A DNA stretch of 11,468 nucleotides from Nitrosomonadales bacterium (GTDB taxonomy: Bacteria; Pseudomonadota; Gammaproteobacteria; Burkholderiales; Gallionellaceae), in assembly GCA_016218465.1 (NCBI GenBank), contig JACREA010000227.1:1-11468 (forward strand). Direction: 5' to 3'. Under the pieces are notes generated by a model. That model did not search any database. It had not been told where the DNA came from and saw only the letters and a list, made by a program, of their open reading frames with translations. Shown here piece after piece: positions 1-6,181 of the stretch. Every line of letters starts with the position of its first letter. The first letter of the stretch is position 1. The translations under genes were made by a program, and so were the position numbers.

Positions 1-244
1 GGCGAAACAAATCCATCTGCGCCAGATCGCGCACTTCATTGCCGCGCTGGAACAGGAAGAACAATTGCGTCGCTAACGCATAGCGCTGCGGATCCTGATA
101 GAACTTGGCCAGAAAAGGATTTTCATCCGGCTTTTCCAAGAGCGCCGTTGCGGAAACATGTTGCGCGAGCCGGCGCGCAAGGCTGGTCTTACCAACGCCC
201 ACCGGCCCTTCTACCACCATATAACGGCACTTTTCAAGCAACAT
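1..244 (-). CDS. Deoxynucleoside kinase (deoxyadenosine/deoxyguanosine kinase type), N-terminal part, cut by window edge
   Basis: The first 81 codons are visible; the gene continues past the left edge. The product should phosphorylate deoxynucleosides with ATP in the purine/pyrimidine salvage pathway in the cytoplasm. Seen directly: a short lead, then the P-loop GPVGVGKT at residues 13-20 followed by SLARRLA, then a stretch with NPFLAKFYQDP and RYALATQLFFLFQR. That stretch is typical of the dNK/Dgk family in betaproteobacteria. The start is the ATG at 244-242, which overlaps the end of folK by 11 bases (folK stop at 236-234), so translation is probably coupled. In related genomes this gene commonly follows pcnB-folK and precedes panB-panC. 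The substrate cannot be decided from this fragment. Confidence 0.85.
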   Translation of the reverse strand, partial: MLLEKCRYMVVEGPVGVGKTSLARRLAQHVSATALLEKPDENPFLAKFYQDPQRYALATQLFFLFQRGNEVRDLAQMDLFR

Positions 245-728
245 CGGCAAGCTTCTCCAATTCCGGGCCATGACACGCCTGCAACGCCCGTTGCGCCCGT
301 CCCAAAGCGGGAATAACACAGTCCGGCTCAATCTCCAGCAAGGGATGCAGAACGAAAGCGCGCAAATGCATCTGCGGGTGCGGAATGGTCAAACCGTGTT
401 CGTGCAGTTGCGCATCGTCGTACAGCAACACATCAAGGTCAAGGGTGCGCGGCGCGTTGCGAAAGGTGCGCTCACGGCCATGAAGGTGTTCGATTTGCAG
501 CAGCGCTTGCAGCAGGGCTTGCGGCGGCAAGGCCGTCCCTATTTTCGCGACTGCATTCACAAACTCCGGCTGGTCAGTGTAGCCCACCGGCGCGCTGCGA
601 TACAGCGAAGAACGGGCAATGAGGCACGTGTCGGGCAATTCGCCAAGCTCGGCAAAGGCTCGAAGCAATTGGCTGCGAGGGTCTTCCAGATTGCTGCCGA
701 GTCCGATGAAGGCGATGTGCGACATCAT
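234..728 (-). CDS. folK: 2-amino-4-hydroxy-6-hydroxymethyldihydropteridine pyrophosphokinase (HPPK)
   Basis: Transfers pyrophosphate from ATP to 6-hydroxymethyl-7,8-dihydropterin, the step before dihydropteroate synthase in folate synthesis. The 164-residue length is normal for a single-domain HPPK. Visible motifs in order: GLGSNL near residues 9-14, YRSAPVGYTDQPEFVNAV at about 43-60, ERTFRNAPRTLDLDVLLYDD at about 86-105 (the PROSITE-type NxPRTxDxDxL signature with the Asp pair that binds Mg-ATP), and IPHPQMHLRAFVLHPLLEI at about 114-132. Two ATG codons stand in tandem at the start (728-726 and 725-723) and no strong Shine-Dalgarno precedes them, so either may be used. The stop lies inside the downstream kinase gene. 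The gap to pcnB upstream is 164 bases, filled mostly by an inverted-repeat element, so cotranscription with pcnB is possible but not certain. Confidence 0.95.
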   Translation of the reverse strand: MMSHIAFIGLGSNLEDPRSQLLRAFAELGELPDTCLIARSSLYRSAPVGYTDQPEFVNAVAKIGTALPPQALLQALLQIEHLHGRERTFRNAPRTLDLDVLLYDDAQLHEHGLTIPHPQMHLRAFVLHPLLEIEPDCVIPALGRAQRALQACHGPELEKLADVA

Positions 729-739
729 GCTTTAAGAAA

Positions 740-881
740 CAATTCAGCCACGGATGAACACTGATGAACACGGATTATCAATGGGTACCTTCCTTGTGTT
801 GAATACCATCCGGGTGAGTGGTGAATTTCTATCATGCCTAGTTTTATCCGTGACAATCCGTGTGCATCCGTGGCTAATTGC
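740..881. repeat. Inverted-repeat (MITE/REP-like) element between pcnB and folK
   Basis: Two imperfect arms of about 33 bases face each other: 746-778 on the left and 843-875 on the right. Each contains the short unit CCACGGAT followed by more CACGGAT or CTGAT copies spaced 9-11 bases apart. The arms stay similar just outside (AATTCAGCC on the left; AATTAGCC when the right end is read on the minus strand). They enclose about 64 bases with no gene. I know similar CACGGAT-rich repeats as dispersed intergenic sequence in many bacterial genomes, but I cannot count copies here. Transcribed from pcnB, it would form a long hairpin before folK. Confidence 0.7.
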
Positions 882-892
882 AGTTACCGGAA

Positions 893-2236
893 TTATGCAG
901 CCGGCTCATTCGCTACTGTCGGCTTCTTGCGCGGTTTGCGGCGGCGGCGTTTTTTGTCTCCGGCTTGCTCCGGTTGCAGCATTTCTGCGCGCCGTTCGGC
1001 GCTGGCATCCTGGAATTCGTCCCACCACAACCCAAGCTCGGGGTTCACTTCGCCGCTGGCGCAGCGCAACAACAGAAAGTCTAATCCGGCACGGAAACGC
1101 GGCTGTTCCAGCAGGCGGAACGGGCGCTGCCCGGCGCGCTGCTCGAAGCGTTGTTGCAACAGCCAGATTTCTTTCATCACCGCATCGTGGCGGTGCGGAA
1201 TGGCAAGCTGCGCCTTCTGTTTGCCGAGCACTTCATCCATCGCCGCGTGCATCGCGCCCACCGGGCGCTCGCCTTGCTGCACACGCAGGTTCCATGCAGC
1301 CAGCACCTCATGCCACAGCAGCGCGGCAAACAGGAAGGCCGGTGAGACCGTCTTTTCCTGGCTGAGACGCTCATCGGTATTGCGCAGCGCGAGCATGACA
1401 AATTTTTCGCCCATCGGCTGTTCCAGGATCACATCCAGCAAAGGCAGCAAGCCGTGATGCAGATTCATCTTGCGCAATTGCTGGATGCACTCCACCGAAT
1501 GGCCAGAGAGCAGCATCTTGAATACCTCATCGAGCAAACGCGCCTGCGGCACGTTGTCGAGCAAGCCTTTCATCCTTGCGATCGGCGCGGCGGTTGCTGC
1601 ATCGATCTGCATGCCCAGCTTCGCGGAGAGGCGCACTGCGCGCAGCATCCGCACGGGATCTTCGCGGTAGCGCACTTCGGGATCGCCGATCATGCGCAGC
1701 AAACCATTGCTCGTATCGGCATAGCCGCCGTGATAGTCGTAAATCTCCTGTGTGGACGGATCGTAGAACAGCGCGTTGGCGGTAAAATCGCGGCGCGCCG
1801 CATCCTGCTCCTGATCGCCGAACTTGTTGTCGCGCAACAGGCGGCCATGCTCGTCGGTCTGCGCATCCTCGGCTTCGATCAAGCTGCGGAAGGTGGAAAC
1901 CTCGACCACCTCCTCGCCGAACATCACATGCACCAACTGGAAACGCCGCCCGATGATGCGCGAACGGCGAAACACGCGACGCACCTCCTCCGGCGTGGCG
2001 TCGGTCGCCACCTCGAAATCCTTCGGGGTGCATTCCAGCAGCAAATCGCGCACCGCACCACCCACCACATAAGCCTGATAGCCTGCGGCCTGCAAGCCAT
2101 CGGTTACTTTCTGGGCGCCGTAGCTGATTTGTTCGCGCGCAACGCCATGTGATTTATAGGGTATTACCTTGGCATTTCCGACCGTTCTGGTTCTGGCAGA
2201 TTTGCGAAATACACGCTTGAGAAATTTCTTGATCAT
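893..2236 (-). CDS. pcnB: Poly(A) polymerase I
   Basis: Adds 3' poly(A) tails to RNA, marking it for decay by PNPase/RNase E. The product is 447 residues, within the family's usual size. Visible: class II nucleotidyltransferase core YVVGGAVRDLLL at about residues 56-67, the metal-binding pair D73 and E75 in KDFEVATD, a third acidic residue near 112 in VEVSTFR, and GRRFQLVHVMFG at 96-107. The last motif separates poly(A) polymerases from tRNA CCA-adding enzymes. The tail is strongly basic (KKRRRRKPRKK), as usual for PcnB RNA binding. E. coli PcnB has DFD where this protein has DFE, a conservative change. The start was set at ATG 2236-2234 (MIKKFLKR) rather than the longer in-frame extension to 2395, because a good promoter and a hairpin lie inside that extension and because family proteins begin about here. 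Confidence 0.94.
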   Translation of the reverse strand: MIKKFLKRVFRKSARTRTVGNAKVIPYKSHGVAREQISYGAQKVTDGLQAAGYQAYVVGGAVRDLLLECTPKDFEVATDATPEEVRRVFRRSRIIGRRFQLVHVMFGEEVVEVSTFRSLIEAEDAQTDEHGRLLRDNKFGDQEQDAARRDFTANALFYDPSTQEIYDYHGGYADTSNGLLRMIGDPEVRYREDPVRMLRAVRLSAKLGMQIDAATAAPIARMKGLLDNVPQARLLDEVFKMLLSGHSVECIQQLRKMNLHHGLLPLLDVILEQPMGEKFVMLALRNTDERLSQEKTVSPAFLFAALLWHEVLAAWNLRVQQGERPVGAMHAAMDEVLGKQKAQLAIPHRHDAVMKEIWLLQQRFEQRAGQRPFRLLEQPRFRAGLDFLLLRCASGEVNPELGLWWDEFQDASAERRAEMLQPEQAGDKKRRRRKPRKKPTVANEPAA

Positions 2237-2255
2237 GCAATCTTTAGCAATTGAG

Positions 2256-2270
2256 CGCGGCACAGCCGCG
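2256..2270 (-). promoter_or_regulatory. Hairpin in the predicted pcnB 5' leader
   Basis: CGCGGC and GCCGCG form a perfect 6-base-pair stem with a 3-base loop. It lies between the predicted transcription start (about 2276) and the weak ribosome-binding region (AAAGA) just before the pcnB ATG at 2236. It could affect message stability or translation. That role is inference; only the stem is seen. Confidence 0.4.
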
Positions 2271-2282
2271 AAAGGATCGCGG

Positions 2283-2310
2283 ATTATACACTGCAACAAT
2301 TTGGGGACAA
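2283..2310 (-). promoter_or_regulatory. Sigma-70 promoter of pcnB
   Basis: Reading on the minus strand, a TTGTCC -35 box (2310-2305) is followed after 16 bases by a perfect TATAAT -10 box (2288-2283). Transcription would begin near 2276, about 40 bases before the pcnB ATG. It lies between the lipoprotein gene's terminator and pcnB, as expected for a separate transcription unit. Confidence 0.7.
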
Positions 2311-2352
2311 TGTTGATTCTGTCTTTAATAAAACCGCGTCGCTTCTTGCCTG

Positions 2353-2381
2353 AAATAAAAACGCCCGCACTCGGCGGGCGT
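2353..2381 (-). terminator. Rho-independent terminator after the lipoprotein gene
   Basis: An 8-base-pair perfect stem, ACGCCCGC with GCGGGCGT, has a 5-base loop. On the minus strand it is followed directly by TTTTATTT. It starts 20 bases past the stop codon of the lipoprotein gene, so it ends that transcript before the pcnB promoter. Confidence 0.9.
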
Positions 2382-2400
2382 ATGAAGAATATCAATCCAA

Positions 2401-4173
2401 TCAGTATCTGCGTACCATTCTCCGCGGACTGCCATTGACCGTGTAATCCAATACCACCTCAATAGTGACCGGGTTATTCGATGCACCAGTCACTGGATCA
2501 GCACCTGGGCACAACCCTACACCCATACCAACTGGCCAGGAGACCGTGCCAGAGTTAGCCCCTACTGTTCCGGTTTTGATATTTTCCGTACCTTGCACCG
2601 AACATACCGGTACGAGCGATATCCCCGTCACAACGGCACCTGCTGGAGCTACCCAGTTCGCGGTGATTGAAGTGGTTTGCCCTGTGGTAAGAGGGGCATC
2701 GACTATATTCCATGCCGCAAAATTCGCCGGGCTATAGGACGTAATAAGCACGTCATCGGAATTATAGTTGTAAAACAGTTTCAACGACGCGCCGCCATTT
2801 ACCGAATAAGTCAAAGCAACATTGATTTTTAACGGTCCGTTATACCACCCTGGGCAAAGCCCTTGCCCCATCCCGACAGGCCATGAAATTGTCGCTGTTG
2901 TAGCTGCCCCTGAAACCGCAATAGACTTAACTACTTCACTTCCATGGCTACAAACCGGAACAAGCTCCATTTGTGTCACAACCACTCCGGCAGGCAGGCT
3001 CCAGTTAGCAGTAATCGTGGTTGTCTGGCCTTGGGTTAGCTGGCTATCCACAATATCCCAAGCGCCTCGGCTTACCGGCAACATGGAAGTGATGATTGGT
3101 TTAGTCGTCGAAGCTGCTGCTAAAACTGCCGCGGATGGTGTAATCCCGGCAGCAATGTTTTGCATAATGCCAGAATTGAATTCCTGCATTTGCTGCACCA
3201 GTGTTGCAGTAAAAGCAACACCCGTCGCTGAAGAACCAGCTGCTAGTTGACGCGCAGCAGCAGAGGTTGCAACCAAATCTGTATTGATTGCGCCGAGAAC
3301 TGGTGCCAAATCAACTGCTGAGGCTGCGTAAGTTACTGCAGCAGCACCCATCTGGGTATTGATTGCTGTTACCATTGATGCAGCACTTGCGCCCGCACCG
3401 ATGCTCAGCTTTGCTGGGTCGATTGAAGTGACAGGAATGGTGCTCACCAGTCCATCCAAGACACCGTCTTTGGCATCGTTGCGCAAATCATAAATCACTT
3501 CGAGTGCCGTTTTGCCTGGTGCTGCCAACTTTGCCAAAGCCGCCAGCGTGAGCGCATAGCGATCCGCACCCGCACCCGCAGTAACCAGTTGAGTACCGTT
3601 ATCAATGAGGGAAGGCGGAGAAAGTGGATCATCTATGCCAAAGCTATTTCCCACAGTTATATTGGTGGCTATGACATCCGCCGCAGTTGCCGTCGCCATA
3701 CCGCCCGAAGCCGCTTCGATTTGCCCCACTGCGATTTCCGTCAGCGCAGTCACACCCACCGCATTAACCGAGGTCGTGTCTGGAATCAACGCACGCAATC
3801 CAGTAGCACTTGCGGGAATCGTTGATGCTGTGCCGGTAGATTCGTCGAAATAATTATCCCCAACGACACCTGCTTCGATCAAAAATGGACCCGTTTCACT
3901 AATGGGAACACCCACCGTTGCGTTTCCAGTTGCACCTATAGTGGCCGAAGCAACCACAACACCATCTCTTGCGCGTTTGACCAGCACCGTAGTACCGGAG
4001 CCAAACTTGCCTTTCAATGGGGTAACGGTAATATTTCTGGATGATACGGCGCCATTTGAGTTGGAGCTTGACGAACTACCGCCCCCTCCGCATCCAACCA
4101 TAACCATTGTAGCGATGACGGTCGAGACAAGTCCTAGCTCGGCTACCTTGCGTAAAGTACATTTGACATCCAT
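2401..4173 (-). CDS. Predicted lipoprotein of unknown function with two C-terminal cysteine-pair domains
   Basis: I do not recognise a family. The 590-residue protein starts with a lipoprotein signal: basic start, hydrophobic stretch, then MVGC with the lipid-attachment Cys at residue 28. A Gly/Ser-rich linker follows (about 29-40). A beta-rich segment (about 47-120, ITVTPLKGKFGSGTTVLVKR) is followed by a long Ala/Thr-rich region to about 355. The C-terminal third is two tandem domains of about 116 residues (359-474 and 475-590). Each contains AW(D/N)IVD, GQTT(T/S)ITANW, LVPVC, SWPVGMG, GLCPG and a YxVNG strand. The Cys pairs (408/440 and 524/555) are spaced almost equally and could form disulfides outside the cytoplasm. 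The start is supported by GGAG (4187-4184) ten bases upstream of the ATG. The gene is alone on its transcript, with its own terminator. Cell-envelope location is likely; the job is unknown. Confidence 0.85.
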   Translation of the reverse strand: MDVKCTLRKVAELGLVSTVIATMVMVGCGGGGSSSSSNSNGAVSSRNITVTPLKGKFGSGTTVLVKRARDGVVVASATIGATGNATVGVPISETGPFLIEAGVVGDNYFDESTGTASTIPASATGLRALIPDTTSVNAVGVTALTEIAVGQIEAASGGMATATAADVIATNITVGNSFGIDDPLSPPSLIDNGTQLVTAGAGADRYALTLAALAKLAAPGKTALEVIYDLRNDAKDGVLDGLVSTIPVTSIDPAKLSIGAGASAASMVTAINTQMGAAAVTYAASAVDLAPVLGAINTDLVATSAAARQLAAGSSATGVAFTATLVQQMQEFNSGIMQNIAAGITPSAAVLAAASTTKPIITSMLPVSRGAWDIVDSQLTQGQTTTITANWSLPAGVVVTQMELVPVCSHGSEVVKSIAVSGAATTATISWPVGMGQGLCPGWYNGPLKINVALTYSVNGGASLKLFYNYNSDDVLITSYSPANFAAWNIVDAPLTTGQTTSITANWVAPAGAVVTGISLVPVCSVQGTENIKTGTVGANSGTVSWPVGMGVGLCPGADPVTGASNNPVTIEVVLDYTVNGSPRRMVRRY

Positions 4174-4204
4174 TATTTAGTATCTCCAAAAAGCTGAAAT
4201 CAAT

Positions 4205-4279
4205 TTGCCAAAAATAGAATGGCAACATACATAGTCCCAAATTTTGGGACGTAAATAATAATAGCCATTTAGTGGCTAT
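4205..4279. promoter_or_regulatory. Cluster of three inverted repeats upstream of the lipoprotein gene
   Basis: Three perfect dyads lie 32-106 bases upstream of the lipoprotein ATG: TTGCCA-N9-TGGCAA at 4205-4225, an 8+1+8 palindrome with arms GTCCCAAA/TTTGGGAC at 4234-4250, and ATAGCCA-N5-TGGCTAT at 4261-4279. The outer two share the half-site GCCA/TGGC. They fall where the promoter must lie. I could not pick a clear -35/-10 pair: TTGAAC followed 17 bases later by TAAATG is the best but weak. They could be operators; that is inference. Confidence 0.45.
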
Positions 4280-4374
4280 CTGGATATAGTTCAAATGAGG
4301 TATGTTTAGCAGTGTGTCCTCTTGAACCAAGATCGCCTTTTAAAGTAATTGAATACCCCTGGCTGGGTTAGTGC

Positions 4375-4461
4375 GTGAAATGAAGAACCTCGCGGCAAGC
4401 CGCAAGGTATCGAATCCGAACCCGGTCAAATCATTCGCCGCAAGCGGCGGGGAATTCGACC
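4375..4461. repeat. REP-like pair of GC-rich hairpins
   Basis: This lies in the 360-base gap between the lipoprotein start and the amidotransferase end. The first hairpin (4388-4407) pairs CCTCGCGGC with GCCGCAAGG over a 2-base loop. Its only mismatch becomes a G-U pair when transcribed from the minus strand. The second (4436-4449) pairs CGCCGC with GCGGCG over the same AA/TT loop and is flanked by ATT/GGGAAT. The link contains TATCGAATCCGAACCC. The look is that of REP/BIME repeats found after genes in betaproteobacteria. It lies downstream of the amidotransferase gene and could protect or end that transcript. The remaining gap (4280-4374 and 4462-4533) shows nothing I can name. Confidence 0.6.
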
Positions 4462-4533
4462 CAATAGAGATTAAAACGGATAATTCAGTATTGAGAAATA
4501 TGGCACACTCAACAAAATTTGCCGGATAGCTCG

Positions 4534-5241
4534 TCAAGCTGCCAAATTCTCGATCCAATAACCATACAACCGAGCCGCTATGCAATTTAGTCGCGGCAGC
4601 TTGGCGTTCATTTGCTTCTGCATCTCGCTCACCGATTGCACCGCATGACTAGCCTTGCTGGCTGCCACTTCGTCAGCACCGACCTCGCACCATTTCGCGA
4701 TCATTGCGGCAGTCATTTCAACGTGGCATTGCATCGCGAGGTGCTTACCGATGGCGTAGGCCTGATTGACACAGTATGCGCTGGACAGCAGATGTGTCGC
4801 GCCTTGCGGCAGGGTGAAGGTTTCGCCGTGCCAGTGGAAGGCCGGGAAATTTTTTATCTCGCCAAACCAGCTGCGCGCGATGTCGTTATCCGCCACCGTC
4901 ACTTCTCCCCAGCCGATTTCTTTCACCGGGTTACGCGATACCACGCCGCCCAATGCCTTGGAGATCAGTTGCCCGCCGAGGCAATGCCCCAGCAGCGGGA
5001 TGTCGCGCGCCACGGCATCGCGGATCAACGCCAGAACAGGCGGTATCCACGGCAGGTCATCATTGACACTCATCGGACCGCCCATGAACACCAATCCCGA
5101 GTAGGCTTCTGCGGAATGCGGTACGGCATCGCCCGCATCAATTGCGATCAATTGCCATGGGATTTTTCGCTCGTCGAGGAATTCGGCAAAGTATCCGGGG
5201 CCTTCGGTTGGAGTGTGGCGGAAAATAGCAATGGGTTTCAT
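4534..5241 (-). CDS. Class-I glutamine amidotransferase domain protein (GMP synthase-like)
   Basis: The protein is 235 residues and consists of one GATase-1 domain, the type that hydrolyses glutamine to give ammonia or cleaves a gamma-glutamyl bond. The catalytic triad is visible: nucleophile Cys87 in GHCLGGQLI, His173 and Glu175 in CHVEMT. The oxyanion-side FMGGPMSV is near 52-59, and FHWHGETF at about 135-142 is typical of GuaA-like stand-alone members. It has no ATP-pyrophosphatase domain, so it is not GMP synthase itself, and the acceptor cannot be told from sequence. Start MKPIAIFRHTPTEGPG fits the family; the ribosome-binding site is weak. It is 72 bases downstream of folE2 across a purine-rich inverted repeat, so it may be the last gene of the xseB-ispA-dxs-folE2 run. 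Confidence 0.88.
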   Translation of the reverse strand: MKPIAIFRHTPTEGPGYFAEFLDERKIPWQLIAIDAGDAVPHSAEAYSGLVFMGGPMSVNDDLPWIPPVLALIRDAVARDIPLLGHCLGGQLISKALGGVVSRNPVKEIGWGEVTVADNDIARSWFGEIKNFPAFHWHGETFTLPQGATHLLSSAYCVNQAYAIGKHLAMQCHVEMTAAMIAKWCEVGADEVAASKASHAVQSVSEMQKQMNAKLPRLNCIAARLYGYWIENLAA

Positions 5242-5249
5242 AACATATC

Positions 5250-5324
5250 GGGAAGGGTTAAGAGGGAAGGGATAAGGGTGGCGCGCATCGCACGCGGTGT
5301 TCCTCTTTCCCCTTTACCCTTCCC
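5250..5324. repeat. Purine/pyrimidine-rich inverted repeat at the folE2 3' end
   Basis: GGGAAGGGT at 5250-5258 is repeated inverted and exact at 5316-5324. Both arms extend imperfectly as G/A-rich (5250-5278) and C/T-rich (5302-5326) tracts around a GC-rich centre. The right arm supplies the last codons and the TAA stop (5316-5314) of folE2, so the element has replaced or extended the natural gene end. In RNA it can fold into a hairpin between folE2 and the amidotransferase gene. Confidence 0.6.
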
Positions 5325-6126
5325 CCTTCACTGTTTTATCCCGCTCGATCAGCGCATAAGCGGAGTGATTGTGGATCGACTCAAAATTCTCCGACTCGAC
5401 GATATACGCATCAATACGCTCATCATCGTTCAGCACTGCCGCCACGTCGCGCACCATGTCCTCGACAAACTTCGGGTTGTCGTATGCTTTTTCGGTGACG
5501 AATTTTTCATCGGGCCGTTTCAGCAGGCCGAACAGCTCGCAGGATGCCTGCTCTTCGGCGACACGTATCACGTCTTCTACCCAGACAAAACTGTTGGTGC
5601 GTAACGTAAGCGTGACATGCGAACGCTGGTTATGCGCGCCGCGGTCGGAAATCTTTTTCGAGCATGGACACAGGCTGGTGACGGGCACGACCACCTTCAT
5701 CGTGAAGCGGGGATCGCCGCCGTTGCATTCGCCGATGAAGGTCACGTCGTAATCCAGCATACTCTTCACGCCGGACACCGGCGCGGTCTTGTTGACGAAA
5801 TAGGGAAAATTCATTTCGATGAAGCCTGATTTCGCTTCCAGACGCACCACCATTTCGCGCAGGATACTGCCAAACGATTCCACCGAAATCTCCCGCTAAT
5901 GTTCATTGAGTATCTCGACACATCTCGACATGTGCGTGCATTTGATATTGTGCGGCTGATGCACGTACATATTGATAGTGGCGACAGTGTGCTGCACACC
6001 GATACTCTTGTCCTTTACTTTCACCGGATGGCGAATGCCTTTGATGCCGACGCGATTGATCGCCAGGTGGCGTATGTCGGCAGAGCTTTGCACATCGGCA
6101 ATAGGGTTTGGTTTAGGTGTGCTCAT
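5314..6126 (-). pseudogene. folE2: GTP cyclohydrolase FolE2 (type IB), interrupted by an in-frame TAG
   Basis: GTP cyclohydrolase IB converts GTP to 7,8-dihydroneopterin triphosphate, the first step of folate synthesis. The frame runs from ATG 6126 ([15 protein letters not shown]) to TAA 5316-5314, 270 codons plus stop, the normal length. The only break is a TAG at 5898-5896 (codon 77), where relatives usually have an ordinary residue, often Glu. The frame does not shift across it: [15 protein letters not shown]. After it the family is intact: SLCPCSK (active-site Cys), [21 protein letters not shown] and [14 protein letters not shown]. Before it, the usual KGTHMSRF reads KCTHMSRC. A strong AGGAG site remains 55 bases after dxs, so expression signals persist. 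The last residues (VKGEG) come from an intergenic repeat. It may be dead, a base error, or read through. Restart at GTG 5883 would give a 189-residue C-terminal piece, probably not active. Confidence 0.85.
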
Positions 6127-6133
6127 GGCGAAA

Positions 6134-6138
6134 CTCCT
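6134..6138 (-). promoter_or_regulatory. Ribosome-binding site of folE2
   Basis: AGGAG on the minus strand stands 7 bases before ATG 6126-6124. It is among the strongest Shine-Dalgarno sequences in the window and fixes the folE2 start, even though the frame is broken later. Confidence 0.75.
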
Positions 6139-6181
6139 CTCGAGTTACGTGTGTGCAGAATTTTATTCATTCCGGGCAAGC

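Noticed and set aside
71..79. DFE instead of DFD in the PcnB active site as a sign of lost activity (residues 73-75 of the protein; bases near 2012-2020)
   Set aside because: Asp to Glu at this metal-binding position is tolerated across the nucleotidyltransferase family and the rest of the protein is intact.
1454..2152. A 232-residue open frame on the plus strand inside pcnB
   Set aside because: It is antisense to clear poly(A) polymerase motifs and is Ile/His/Ala-rich in the manner of a shadow frame.
2237..2395. A 53-codon N-terminal extension of pcnB
   Set aside because: A TATAAT promoter, a leader hairpin and the terminator of the neighbouring gene lie inside it, and PcnB proteins begin near the internal MIKKF start.
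4076..4330. An 84-residue minus-strand frame over the lipoprotein start
   Set aside because: It overlaps the lipoprotein signal peptide region in another frame, covers the palindrome cluster, and has no ribosome-binding site or family match.
4612..5604. A 330-residue plus-strand open frame across the amidotransferase and folE2
   Set aside because: It crosses two opposite-strand genes with good motifs and has no family features of its own.
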